From Micromonospora sp. MW-13 (GTDB lineage Bacteria > Actinomycetota > Actinomycetes > Mycobacteriales > Micromonosporaceae): a stretch of DNA of 64,000 bases. Within the stretch, counting starts at the first letter, position 1, and every line of letters starts with the position of its first letter. The translations under genes and the position numbers were made by a program. Of the stretch, positions 36,461 through 45,306 are shown piece after piece. The notes below the pieces were generated by a model. It had not been told where the DNA came from and did no database searches. It was given only the letters and a program-made list of their open reading frames with translations. Location: positions 1-64,000 of the forward strand of contig NZ_QKKX01000056.1 in NCBI RefSeq assembly GCF_003434305.1, given 5' to 3'.

Positions 36461-37681
36461 ATGACCGACCACCGCAGGCTCGGCCGGGAGCTGGAGCTGT
36501 TCGTCTCCGACCCGCTGGCCGGCGCCGGCCTGCCCATCTGGCTGCCGGCGGGCGCTGCCGCCCGGCACGCCGTCGAGGCGTACGTCCACGAGCTGGAGCG
36601 ACGGGCGGGCTACCAGCACGTCTACTCGCCGCCGCTGGGCAAGCGGGAGCTGTTCGAGCTCTCCGGCCACCTCGGCTACTTCGCCGACGACATGTTCCCG
36701 CCGATGCGGCTGAGCCCGGACGACGAGTTCGTGCTCCGCCCGGCGCTCTGCCCGCACCACGCCTTGGTCTTCCGGGCCCGGGGCCGGTCCTACCGGGAGC
36801 TGCCGCTGCGGGTCGGCGAGCTGGGCGGGATGTACCGGGCGGAGCGCTCGGGGGTGCTCGGCGGGCTGTCCCGGGTGCGCGCCATCTCGCTCAACGACGC
36901 GCACAACTTCTGCGCCCTGGACCAGGTGGGTGAGGAGGTCGCGGCGATCCTGGCGCTGATCCGCGAGGCGCACGCCGCGCTCGGCGTCCGCCCGGCGGGG
37001 TTCCGGCTGTCGCTGCGCGGTCCGGGCCAGCGGTACGTCGGCACCGACGAGCAGTGGCGCCGGGCCGAGGACCTGCTCCGGGAGGCATTGAACGGGGTGG
37101 ACGTCGTCGAGGCCCCCGGCGACGCCGCGTTCTACGGCCCGAAGATCGACATCCAGGTCGCCGACCCGACCGGCCGGGAGTCCAGCCTCGCCACCGTCCA
37201 GCTCGACTTCGACAAGCCCGAGAAGTTCGACCTGTCGTACACCGGCTCCGACGGCGTCCGGCGGCGTCCGGTGATGGTGCACCGCAGCCTGGTCGGCAGC
37301 ATGGAGCGGCTGTTCGCCCACCTGATCGAGGCGCACGACGGCGCCTTCCCACCCTGGTACGCCCCTGTGCAGGTGACCGTGCTCCCGGTCGACCCCGACG
37401 ATCCGGGCCAGGCCGCGGCGGCCGACCGGCTCGCCCGGGACGCCATCGCGCTCGGCCTGCGGGCCGAGGTCGACGGGGGCGGGTCGCTGGGCTCCCGGAT
37501 CCGCGACACCGCCCGCCGCCGGGTGCCGTACGTCGCGGTGCTCGGCGCCCGGGAGGCGGCCGATGGCGCGGTCGCCCTGCGCCTGCGCGACGGTCGTCGC
37601 CTGGACCCGCGGCCCGCCGCCGACGCCCTGGCCCTGGTCGCGTCGGTGGTCGCCACCCGGTCGGCGGCGTTGCTGCCCTGA
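36461..37681 (+). CDS. thrS: Short threonyl-tRNA synthetase without editing domain
   Basis: A 406-residue class II synthetase consisting of the catalytic core (about 1-290) and the anticodon-binding domain. The zinc ligands are all present: Cys in RPALCPHH, His in NDAHNFC and His in MVHRSLVGSMER; motif 2 Arg-Glu is in YRAERSG. The TGS and N2 editing domains of the usual ~640-residue enzyme are missing, so it should charge tRNA-Thr but not clear Ser-tRNA-Thr in cis. GGGAG precedes the ATG. The attenuator upstream implies induction when Thr-tRNA is limiting, as with starvation or inhibition of the housekeeping enzyme. Likely a second copy. Confidence 0.9.
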   Translation: MTDHRRLGRELELFVSDPLAGAGLPIWLPAGAAARHAVEAYVHELERRAGYQHVYSPPLGKRELFELSGHLGYFADDMFPPMRLSPDDEFVLRPALCPHHALVFRARGRSYRELPLRVGELGGMYRAERSGVLGGLSRVRAISLNDAHNFCALDQVGEEVAAILALIREAHAALGVRPAGFRLSLRGPGQRYVGTDEQWRRAEDLLREALNGVDVVEAPGDAAFYGPKIDIQVADPTGRESSLATVQLDFDKPEKFDLSYTGSDGVRRRPVMVHRSLVGSMERLFAHLIEAHDGAFPPWYAPVQVTVLPVDPDDPGQAAAADRLARDAIALGLRAEVDGGGSLGSRIRDTARRRVPYVAVLGAREAADGAVALRLRDGRRLDPRPAADALALVASVVATRSAALLP

Positions 37682-37696
37682 CCCCGGCCCGGGGTC
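37680..37696. terminator. Small hairpin between converging thrS and ABC genes
   Basis: GACCCCGG and CCGGGGTC flank a single base, starting at the thrS stop codon. In practice it would fold as a 7-bp stem with a 3-base loop. Weak candidate. Confidence 0.35.
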
Positions 37697-37728
37697 GGTC
37701 GCTGTCGCTGGATCTCCGGCCACGACGA

Positions 37729-39774
37729 TCAGCCCTGGACCGAGGCGGCGGTTCGCGTCACGGGCTCGGGGAGGACGACCGGGTCGGGCTGGGTGAACTG
37801 GGACTGGTAGAGCCGGTGGTACGCGCCCCGGGCGGCCAGCAGCCGCTCGTGGGTGCCCTGCTCGACGATGCTGCCGTTCTCCATCATCAGGATCAGGTCG
37901 GCGTCCCGGATGGTGGAGAGGCGGTGGGCGATGACGAAGCTGGTCCGGTCCGAGCGCAGCGCCGCCATCGCCCGCTGGAGCAGCACCTCGGTGCGGGTGT
38001 CCACCGAGCTGGTCGCCTCGTCGAGGATCAGCAGCGAAGGCTCGGCCAGGAACGCCCGGGCGATGGTGATGAGCTGCTTCTCGCCGGCGCTGACGTTGCT
38101 GCCCTCCTCGTCGATGACGGTGTCGTAGCCGTCGGGGAGGCTGCGGACGAACCGGTCCACGAAGGTGGCCCGGGCGGCGGCGACGATCTCCTCCTCGCTG
38201 GCGGTCGGCCGGCCGTAGGCGATGTTGTCCCGGATGGTGCCGCCGAACAGCCAGGTGTCCTGGAGCACCATGCCGATCCGGCCGCGCAGGTAGTCCCGGC
38301 GCAGGGTGCTGACGTCCACCCCGTCCAGGGTGATCCGGCCGGCGTCCAGCTCGTAGAACCGCATGATCAGGTTGACCAGGGTGGTCTTTCCCGCCCCGGT
38401 CGGCCCGACGATCGCCACCGTGTGCCCCGGCTCGGCGACCAGCGACAGGTCCTCGATCAGCGGCTTGTCCGGCTCGTACCGGAAGGAGACGTGCTCGAAC
38501 TCGACCCGGCCGTGCGGGTCGGTCACCCGGGCCGGCGCGGCCGGGTCGGGGCTCTGCTCGTCGGCGTCGAGGACGGCGAACACCCGCTCGGCGGAGGCCA
38601 CCCCGGACTGGAGCAGGTTCGCCATCGAGGCGACCTGGGTGAGCGGCTGGGTGAACTGGCGCGAGTACTGGATGAACGCCTGCACGTCACCGAGGCTCAT
38701 CGAGCCCGAGGCCACCCGCAGGCCGCCGACCACGGCGATCGCCACGTAGCTGAGGTTCCCGACGAACATCATCGCCGGCATGATGATCCCGGAGATGAAC
38801 TGGGCGCCGAAGCTGGCCCGGAACAGCTCCTCGTTCTTGGCGGTGAAGGCCGCCTCCACCTCGCGCTGCCGGCCGAAGACCTTGACCAGCTCGTGGCCGG
38901 TGAACGCCTCCTCGATCTGGCCGTTCAGCTCGCCGGTGTGCTTCCACTGGGCGATGAACTTCGGCTGCGAGCGCTTGGCGATCTGGCCGGTCACCACCAC
39001 CGACAGCGGCACCGCGACCAGGGCGACCAGCGCCAGCAGCGGCGAGATCCAGAACATCATGGCCAGCACGCCGACCAGGGTGAGCAGCGAGGTGAGTAGC
39101 TGGCTCAGGGTCTGCTGGAGGGTCTGCGAGATGTTGTCGATGTCGTTGGTGACCCGGCTGAGCAGCTCGCCGCGCGGCTGCCGGTCGAAGTAGGGCAGCG
39201 GCAGCCGGTTCAGCTTCTCCTCCACCTCGGCGCGCAGCCGCAGCACGGTGCGCTGCACCACGCCGTTGAGCAGCCAGCCCTGCCACCACATCAGCAGGCT
39301 GGCCGCCAGGTAGAGGCCGAGCGCCAGCAGCAGCACCCGGCCCAGCGCGGTGAAGTCGATGCCCACCCCGGGCACCAGGTCCATCCGGGCGAGCATGTCG
39401 GCGAAGTTGTCGTTGCCGGCCGCCCGGGCCGCCGCCACGGCCTGCTCGGCGGTGGTCCCGGCCGGGAGCTGCCGGGCGATCACCCCGCTGAAGATCAGGT
39501 CGGTGGCGTGACCGAGGACCTTCGGTCCGTACACGCTGAACCCGACGCTGATCAGGGCGAGCCCGACGATGACGACGAGCGGGAGCCGGTGTGGCCGCAG
39601 CCGCCCCAGCAGCCGGCGGGCGGACGGCCCGAAGTTCATCGACTTCTCGGCCGGCATGCCGGCGCCCGGCATCGGGCCGCCGCGGTGGCCGCCCGGGGGC
39701 AGCCGCGGCGGCGTCCGCGCCTCCGCGCCGGGCCGTCCCTGCGGCGGGGGCTTCTGACCCGGTACGGCGGTCAT
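37729..39774 (-). CDS. ABC exporter half-transporter B
   Basis: A 681-residue permease-ATPase of the multidrug/lipid exporter type. A ~45-residue Pro/Gly N-terminal extension precedes six helices; the ATPase has Walker A GPTGAGKTT, a variant signature VSAGEKQ and Walker B LLILDEATSSVD with H-loop AHRLS. The start overlaps the stop of the previous half-transporter (ATGA), so the two form a heterodimer. In such pairs one nucleotide site is usually degenerate. Confidence 0.93.
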   Translation of the reverse strand: MTAVPGQKPPPQGRPGAEARTPPRLPPGGHRGGPMPGAGMPAEKSMNFGPSARRLLGRLRPHRLPLVVIVGLALISVGFSVYGPKVLGHATDLIFSGVIARQLPAGTTAEQAVAAARAAGNDNFADMLARMDLVPGVGIDFTALGRVLLLALGLYLAASLLMWWQGWLLNGVVQRTVLRLRAEVEEKLNRLPLPYFDRQPRGELLSRVTNDIDNISQTLQQTLSQLLTSLLTLVGVLAMMFWISPLLALVALVAVPLSVVVTGQIAKRSQPKFIAQWKHTGELNGQIEEAFTGHELVKVFGRQREVEAAFTAKNEELFRASFGAQFISGIIMPAMMFVGNLSYVAIAVVGGLRVASGSMSLGDVQAFIQYSRQFTQPLTQVASMANLLQSGVASAERVFAVLDADEQSPDPAAPARVTDPHGRVEFEHVSFRYEPDKPLIEDLSLVAEPGHTVAIVGPTGAGKTTLVNLIMRFYELDAGRITLDGVDVSTLRRDYLRGRIGMVLQDTWLFGGTIRDNIAYGRPTASEEEIVAAARATFVDRFVRSLPDGYDTVIDEEGSNVSAGEKQLITIARAFLAEPSLLILDEATSSVDTRTEVLLQRAMAALRSDRTSFVIAHRLSTIRDADLILMMENGSIVEQGTHERLLAARGAYHRLYQSQFTQPDPVVLPEPVTRTAASVQG

Positions 39775-41504
39775 GCCGGCACCCCCGCGGTCTGCTGGGA
39801 GGCGACGATCTCCGCGTAGGTAGGGCAGTTCTCCAGTAGCTCGGCGTGTCGGCCCATCCCGACGATGCCCCCGTCCTCAAGCACGATGATCTGGTCGGCG
39901 TCGACGATCGTGGAGACCCGCTGGGCCACGATCACCACCGCCGCGTCCGCGGTGACCGGCCGCAGCGCCGCCCGGAGCCGGGCGTCGGTGCCGAGGTCGA
40001 GTGCCGAGAACGAGTCGTCGAACAGGTAGATCTCCGGCCGCCGGACCAGGGCCCGGGCGATGGCCAGGCGCTGCCGCTGCCCGCCGGAGACGTTGGTGCC
40101 GCCCTGCGCGATCGGGGCGTCCAGCCCCTCGGGCAGCTCGGCGACGAAGTCGCGCGCCTGGGCGATCTCCAGGGCCGCCCACAGCTCCGCGTCGGTGGCG
40201 TCCGGGTTGCCGTACCGCAGGTTGCTGGCGATCGTCCCGCTGAACAGGTACGGCCGCTGCGGCACCAGCCCGATCCGCCGCCACAGCTCGTCGGGCGCCA
40301 GGTCGCGGACGTCCACCCCGTCGACCAGCACCGTGCCCGCAGTGGTGTCGACCAGCCGGGGGATCAGCGAGAGCAGGGTGCTCTTGCCGGATCCGGTGCT
40401 GCCGATGATCGCCGTGGTTCCGCCGGCCGCGACCCGGAAGGAGATGCCGTGCAGCACCGGCTCGCTGGCCCCCGGGTACTGGAACCGCACGTCGCGCAGC
40501 TCCAGCTCGCCCCGGCGGGTCACCTCGGTGACCGGCGCGGCCGGCGGCACCACCGAGGAGTCGGTGTCCAGCACCTCCACGATCCGCTCGGCACAGACCG
40601 CGGCGCGCGGCACCATCATCAGCATGAAGGTGGCCATCATGACGGCCATCAGGATCTGCATCAGGTACGCCAGGAAGGCGGTGAGCGCGCCGACCTGGAT
40701 CTGGCCGGCGTCCACCCGTTGCGCGCCGAACCACAGCACCGCGACGCTGGAGACGTTGAGCACCAGCATCACGACCGGGAAGATGAGGGCCATCAGCCGG
40801 CCGGTGCGCAGGGCGGTCGCGGTCAGGCGGACGTTCGCGCGGCCGAAACGTTCCGTCTCGTACGGCTCGCGGACGAACGCCCGGACCACCCGGATGCCCG
40901 TGATCTGCTCGCGCAGCACCCGGTTGACCGTGTCGATCCGGACCTGCATGAGCCGGAACCCGGGCACCATCCGCCAGATGATCAGCCCGAGCGCGAGCGC
41001 CAGCACCGGGACGCAGACCAGCATCAGCCAGGACAGCCCGACGTCCTCGCGCAGCGCCATCACCACCCCGCCCACGCTCATGATCGGGGCGGCGACGAGC
41101 ATGGTGCAGCTCATCAGCACGAGCATCTGCACCTGTTGCACGTCGTTGGTGCTGCGGGTGATCAGCGAGGGCGCGCCGAACCGGGCGACCTCGCGGGCGG
41201 AGAAGCGGTTGACGTGGCCGAAGACCTTCGCCCGGACATCCCGGCCGAAGCCCATCGCCGTGCGCGCGCCGAGGTAGACCGCGGCGGTCGAGCAGGCGAT
41301 CTGGACCAGGCTGACCAGCAGCATCCAGCCGCCGGTGCGCATGATGTAGCCGGTGTCGCCGAGGGCCACGCCCTGGTCGATGATGTCGGCGTTGAGGCTC
41401 GGCAGGTAGAGCGAGGCCATCGTGCCGACGAACTGGAACGCCACCACCGCCGCCAGCGGTCGGTGGTAGGGCCGCAGGTGGGTGCGGAGTAGCCGGATCA
41501 GCAC
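39771..41504 (-). CDS. ABC exporter half-transporter A
   Basis: A 577-residue half-transporter: six membrane helices (LAAVVAFQFVGTMASLYLPSL), intracellular loop motif TRSTNDVQQVQ, Walker A GSTGSGKST, signature VSGGQRQR and Walker B IYLFDDSFSALD, where Asp replaces the catalytic Glu after the Walker B Asp, and Gln replaces the switch His (AQRVS). Thus the ATP site formed by this Walker B is predicted to be catalytically weak, typical of asymmetric heterodimers. GTG at 41504 overlaps the marR stop by 7 bases. Upstream frame extension is spurious. Confidence 0.93.
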   Translation of the reverse strand: MLIRLLRTHLRPYHRPLAAVVAFQFVGTMASLYLPSLNADIIDQGVALGDTGYIMRTGGWMLLVSLVQIACSTAAVYLGARTAMGFGRDVRAKVFGHVNRFSAREVARFGAPSLITRSTNDVQQVQMLVLMSCTMLVAAPIMSVGGVVMALREDVGLSWLMLVCVPVLALALGLIIWRMVPGFRLMQVRIDTVNRVLREQITGIRVVRAFVREPYETERFGRANVRLTATALRTGRLMALIFPVVMLVLNVSSVAVLWFGAQRVDAGQIQVGALTAFLAYLMQILMAVMMATFMLMMVPRAAVCAERIVEVLDTDSSVVPPAAPVTEVTRRGELELRDVRFQYPGASEPVLHGISFRVAAGGTTAIIGSTGSGKSTLLSLIPRLVDTTAGTVLVDGVDVRDLAPDELWRRIGLVPQRPYLFSGTIASNLRYGNPDATDAELWAALEIAQARDFVAELPEGLDAPIAQGGTNVSGGQRQRLAIARALVRRPEIYLFDDSFSALDLGTDARLRAALRPVTADAAVVIVAQRVSTIVDADQIIVLEDGGIVGMGRHAELLENCPTYAEIVASQQTAGVPA

Positions 41505-41980
41505 GGCCGGTCCTCGGGTCTCGCGTCGGGGCTCGTCATCTGTGGCTCCTCTCCACTGCCGATGACCTCGTACAGGAACTGCCGGATCACGGCTGCCTTC
41601 GCCGGGTCGGCGTCGACGGAGGTCAGCGGTCCTCTGTTCTGCATGAGGGTGGTGAGCTTGGCGACCCGCTCCCGGCCGGCGGGGGTGAGGGCAAGCCGTA
41701 CGCTGCGCCGGTCGGCGTCGTCGCGGTGCCGCTCGACCAGGCCGTCGCGTTCCAGGGTGTCGACGATGCCGGTGAGGGTGGCAGGGCGGACGAAACAGCG
41801 CTCGGCGACCACCCGGTGCGGCAGTTCGCCGTGCCGGGCGAGGGTGATCAGGGTGCCCATGCCGGCCTGGGTGAGGCCGTGCTCCTCGGCCAGGTAGCGG
41901 TTCCACCGCTGGCCGACGATGTGGCCGGCGGTGACCAACAGACGGCCCAGCGGCACGTCCCCCAACCCGGTCAGGTCCAT
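41498..41980 (-). CDS. MarR family transcriptional regulator
   Basis: A 160-residue MarR regulator: LLVTAGHIVGQRWNRYLAEEHGLTQAGMGTLITLA, recognition helix ERCFVRPATLTGIVDTLERDGLVERH and the wing DDADRRSVRLALT. It leads the operon marR-ABC-ABC and likely controls it in response to an exported compound. The ATG at 41980 lies 7 bases after TAATCT (minus strand; 41988-41993), which suggests a leaderless transcript. Confidence 0.93.
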   Translation of the reverse strand: MDLTGLGDVPLGRLLVTAGHIVGQRWNRYLAEEHGLTQAGMGTLITLARHGELPHRVVAERCFVRPATLTGIVDTLERDGLVERHRDDADRRSVRLALTPAGRERVAKLTTLMQNRGPLTSVDADPAKAAVIRQFLYEVIGSGEEPQMTSPDARPEDRPC

Positions 41981-41987
41981 GCCACTC

Positions 41988-42009
41988 AGATTAGCTCCCT
42001 GATAGTCAG
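41988..42009 (-). promoter_or_regulatory. marR promoter with palindromic element
   Basis: The -10 box TAATCT is at 41988-41993. Just upstream, CTGATAGTCAG (41999-42009) is an interrupted 4-bp palindrome, CTGA-N3-TCAG, at a place where MarR binding would block RNA polymerase. Confidence 0.4.
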
Positions 42010-42151
42010 GCCCCAAACGAGATTGCGGCGGCGGTGACGAGGAACACCGCTTGGAGCAACGCACGTGGGGCGAGCCGGGTTACCGCTCACCCACCCACCC
42101 CTCACCAACCGTGATTCGGTCGGGGGAGAGGAGGAGAGGGGGAGAGGGGGG

Positions 42152-43591
42152 TCACCAGCTCGTCGGCAGGGGCATGCCCTCGGTGTAGCCGGCCGTGCTC
42201 TGCACCCCGACCAGCGCCCGCTCGTGGAACTCGGCCAGGTTCCGCGCGCCCGCGTACGTGAACGCGCTGCGCACCCCGGCGATGATCTCGTCGATCAGGT
42301 CCTCCACGCCCGGCCGGGTCGGATCCAGGTACATCCGGGCCGAGGAGATGCCCTCCTCGAAGACCGCCTTGCGGGCCCGGTCGAACGGGCTGTCGTCGGC
42401 GGTCCGGGCGCTGACCGCCCGGGACGAGGCCATCCCGAAGCTCTCCTTGTACCGCCGGCCGTCCGCGTCGGTGTACAGGTCGCCCGGTGACTCGTACGTG
42501 CCGGCGAACCAGGACCCGATCATCACGTTCGACGCGCCGGCCGCCAGCGCGAGCGCCACGTCCCGGGGGTGCCGCACCCCGCCGTCGGCCCAGACGTGCC
42601 GGCCCAGGTCCCGGGCCGCCGCCGCGCAGTCGAGCACGGCGGAGAACTGCGGCCGACCCACCCCGGTCATCATCCGGGTGGTGCACATCGCGCCCGGTCC
42701 GACGCCCACCTTCACGATGTCCGCGCCGGCCTCGACCAGGTCGCGTACCCCATCGGCGGTGACCACGTTGCCGGCCGCTACCGGGACGCCCGGGTCCAAC
42801 TTGCGCACCGCCCGCAGCGCGGAGATCATCCGTTCCTGGTGGCCGTGCGCGGTGTCCACCACCAGGGTGTCCACCCCCGCCTCCAGCAGCGCGGCGGCCT
42901 TGCCGGTGACGTCGCCGTTGATCCCGACCGCCGCCGCGACCCGCAGCCGGCCCCGGTCGTCCGTCGCGGGCCGGTAGAGGGTGGCGCGCAACGCGCCCTT
43001 GCGGGTCAGCACCCCGACCAGCCGGCCCTCGCCGTCCACCACCGGCGCGAGCCGCCGCCGGCCCGCCGAGAGCCGGTCGAATCCGGTCCGCGGGTCCGCG
43101 TCCGCCGGCACCGTGTGCAGCTCGGTCGACATCACGTGCCGGAGCTGGGCGAACCGGTCCACCCCCACGGTGTCCGCCTCGGTCACCACCCCCAGCGGGC
43201 GACCGGCCTCGTCGACCACGACCACCGCGCCGTGCGAGCGCTTGGGCAGCAGGTGGATGGCGTCGCCGACGGTGTCGGTCGGGCCGAGCGTGATCGCGGT
43301 GTCGTGCACCAGGTGCCGTCGCTTGACCCAGGCGACGACGGTGGCGACGACCTCGATGGGGATGTCCTGCGGGATCACCGCGACGGCGCCACGTCGGGCG
43401 ACGGTCTCGGCCATCCGCCGGCCGGCCACCGCCGTCATGTTCGCCACCACCAGCGGGATCGTGCTGCCCGTGCCGTCCGCGGTGGCCAGGTCGACATCCA
43501 GCCGGGAGCCGACCTCGGAGCGGGCCGGCGCCATGAAGACGTCGTTGTAGGTCAGGTCGTGCGCGGGAACCGCGCCATGAAGGAAGCGCAC
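42152..43591 (-). CDS. guaB1: GuaB1 family IMPDH-like protein (probable GMP reductase)
   Basis: A 479-residue IMPDH/GMP reductase family protein with two CBS domains inserted near residues 95-200. The catalytic Cys loop reads GVGPGAMCTTRMMTGVG, and NVVTADGVRDLVEAGADIVKVG is the substrate region. It differs from the housekeeping GuaB in the flap. The mycobacterial GuaB1 was shown to be a GMP reductase regulated through its CBS domains, so GMP to IMP conversion in purine recycling is the best prediction. GTG start. Confidence 0.9.
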   Translation of the reverse strand: MRFLHGAVPAHDLTYNDVFMAPARSEVGSRLDVDLATADGTGSTIPLVVANMTAVAGRRMAETVARRGAVAVIPQDIPIEVVATVVAWVKRRHLVHDTAITLGPTDTVGDAIHLLPKRSHGAVVVVDEAGRPLGVVTEADTVGVDRFAQLRHVMSTELHTVPADADPRTGFDRLSAGRRRLAPVVDGEGRLVGVLTRKGALRATLYRPATDDRGRLRVAAAVGINGDVTGKAAALLEAGVDTLVVDTAHGHQERMISALRAVRKLDPGVPVAAGNVVTADGVRDLVEAGADIVKVGVGPGAMCTTRMMTGVGRPQFSAVLDCAAAARDLGRHVWADGGVRHPRDVALALAAGASNVMIGSWFAGTYESPGDLYTDADGRRYKESFGMASSRAVSARTADDSPFDRARKAVFEEGISSARMYLDPTRPGVEDLIDEIIAGVRSAFTYAGARNLAEFHERALVGVQSTAGYTEGMPLPTSW

Positions 43592-43658
43592 CCGGCCATC
43601 ATTCCCGCCCCCGGGCGTCGCCGCCGCCGGTGGTCGCGGAAAACACCCTCCGCCGCGC

Positions 43659-44267
43659 TCAGGATCCGGCCAGCAACGCCACCGCCACCCCGGCCATCAC
43701 GGCCGCGATCGCGCCGTCGAGGATCCGCCAGGCCGCGGTACGCGCGAGCAGCGGCGCCAGCCGGTGCGCCCCGGCCCCCAGCGCGGTGAACCAGGCGACG
43801 CTGGCGGCGACCGCGCCCGCCGCGAAGACCCACCGGTGCTCGTGCTGCTGCGCCACCCCGCCGAGCAGCAGCACGGTGTCCAGGTACACGTGCGGGTTGA
43901 GGTAGGTGAAGGCGAGGCAGGCCAGCAGGGTGGCCCGCAGCGTGGCCGGCGGCCGGTCGGTCGGCACGAGCACGTCGGGGCGTAGCGCGCGGCGGGCCGC
44001 CAGCGCCGCGTAGCAGAGCAGGAACGCGGCACCGCCCCAGCGGATCGCGGTCAGCAGCATCGGCCGACCGGTGACCAGCGAACCGACGCCGGCCACGCCG
44101 GCCGTGATCAGCAACGCGTCCGAGGCGGCGCAGGCCGCGACGACCGGGACCACGTGTTCCCGGCGCAGGCCCTGGCGGAGCACGAAAGCGTTCTGCGCCC
44201 CGATGGCGACGATGAGGGCGACGGAGACGGCGAACCCGGCGATCGCCGAGGTGATCATGTCTGGCAC
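43659..44267 (-). CDS. lysE: LysE/ArgO family amino acid exporter
   Basis: A 202-residue membrane protein with six hydrophobic segments and the LysE signature SVALIVAIGAQNAFVLRQGLRREHV and FTYLNPHVYLDT. It exports basic amino acids (lysine, arginine) to avoid overaccumulation. GTG at 44267 lies six bases after TAGCGT (minus strand; 44274-44279), supporting a leaderless start over the ATG at 44258. It is divergent from the LysR-type regulator, the conserved LysG/LysE layout. Confidence 0.93.
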   Translation of the reverse strand: MPDMITSAIAGFAVSVALIVAIGAQNAFVLRQGLRREHVVPVVAACAASDALLITAGVAGVGSLVTGRPMLLTAIRWGGAAFLLCYAALAARRALRPDVLVPTDRPPATLRATLLACLAFTYLNPHVYLDTVLLLGGVAQQHEHRWVFAAGAVAASVAWFTALGAGAHRLAPLLARTAAWRILDGAIAAVMAGVAVALLAGS

Positions 44268-44336
44268 GCGACGACGCTACGATCCCGCCCCACAGCCGGT
44301 CCAACTAAACTTTCTGACGGTCGATAAGCTGCGCTG
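44268..44336. promoter_or_regulatory. Divergent lysE/LysR-regulator promoter region
   Basis: 69 bases carry two oppositely directed -10 boxes: TAGCGT for lysE (minus strand, 44274-44279) and TAAGCT for the regulator (44325-44330), each six bases from its start codon. The AT-rich stretch AACTAAACTTTCTGAC between them is the probable LysR binding site. Confidence 0.55.
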
Positions 44337-45233
44337 ATGGACGCGCTCGACTCCACCCAGCTCCGTACGCTCGCAGCCGTGGTCGGGGAGGGCAGCTTCG
44401 AGGCGGCGGCCCGGCTGCTGCACGTCACGCAGTCGGCGGTGAGCCAGCGGATCAAGGCGTTGGAGGAGAGCGTCGGCCAGGTCCTCGTGCGCCGGACCCG
44501 GCCCTGCGGGGTGACCGAGGCGGGCCGGCCGCTGCTCCGCCTCGCCGGTCAGCTCGTCCTGCTGGAACGCGAGGCGCTGGCCGACGCCCGCGGCCCGCTC
44601 GCCGGGGCGCGTCCCCGGACCCGGGTGGCCGTGGTGGTCAACGCCGACTCCCTCGCCACCTGGTTCGTCGGCGCGCTGGCCCGGCTGCCGGCGGAGCTGG
44701 CGCTCTCCTTCGACATCCGGCAGGACGACCAGGACCACACCGCCGACCTGCTCCGCGACGGCACCGTGACGGCTGCGGTGACCGCCCAGCGCGAGGCGGT
44801 GCAGGGCTGCCGGGTACGTCGGCTCGGCGCCATGCGCTACCGCGCGCTGGCCACCCCGGCCCTGGCCGGCCGCTGGTTCGCCGACGGGCTGTCCGCGTCG
44901 GCCCTGGCCGCCGCGCCGATGGTCGTCTTCGACCGCAAGGACCGGGTGCAGCACCGGTTCCTGCGGGCGGTGACCGGGCGGGACCTCGATCCGCCGGTGC
45001 ACTATGTGCCGTCCGTGCCGGCGTTCGGCGAGGCCATCCGGCTCGGCCTGGGCTGGGGGCTGGTCCCGGAGCAGCAGGCCCGCGCCGACCTGGCCGCCGG
45101 GGCGTACGTCGACCTGGATCCCGGCCGGCACGTCGACGTGCCGTTGTACTGGCAGCACTGGCGGCTGGACTCGGCGGTGCTGGGCGCGCTGACCGACGCG
45201 GTCCGCGCCGCGTCGGCCGAGGCCCTGCGCTGA
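44337..45233 (+). CDS. LysR family regulator of the exporter (ArgP/LysG type)
   Basis: A 298-residue LysR regulator. The N-terminal winged helix LRTLAAVVGEGSFEAAARLLHVTQSAVSQRIKALEESVG matches ArgP/LysG proteins, and VVVNADSLATWFV is the conserved start of their effector-binding domain. It should activate lysE when basic amino acids accumulate. Divergent, 69 bases from lysE. The 3' end converges on the carboxylase alpha-subunit gene with no clear hairpin between. Confidence 0.93.
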   Translation: MDALDSTQLRTLAAVVGEGSFEAAARLLHVTQSAVSQRIKALEESVGQVLVRRTRPCGVTEAGRPLLRLAGQLVLLEREALADARGPLAGARPRTRVAVVVNADSLATWFVGALARLPAELALSFDIRQDDQDHTADLLRDGTVTAAVTAQREAVQGCRVRRLGAMRYRALATPALAGRWFADGLSASALAAAPMVVFDRKDRVQHRFLRAVTGRDLDPPVHYVPSVPAFGEAIRLGLGWGLVPEQQARADLAAGAYVDLDPGRHVDVPLYWQHWRLDSAVLGALTDAVRAASAEALR

Positions 45234-45306
45234 GCCACCGCACGGTCGTCAGGAGGGGCTCTTCGGGCGGGTGCCGGGGCGCGCTGACCGGACCCCTCGG
45301 TACACC

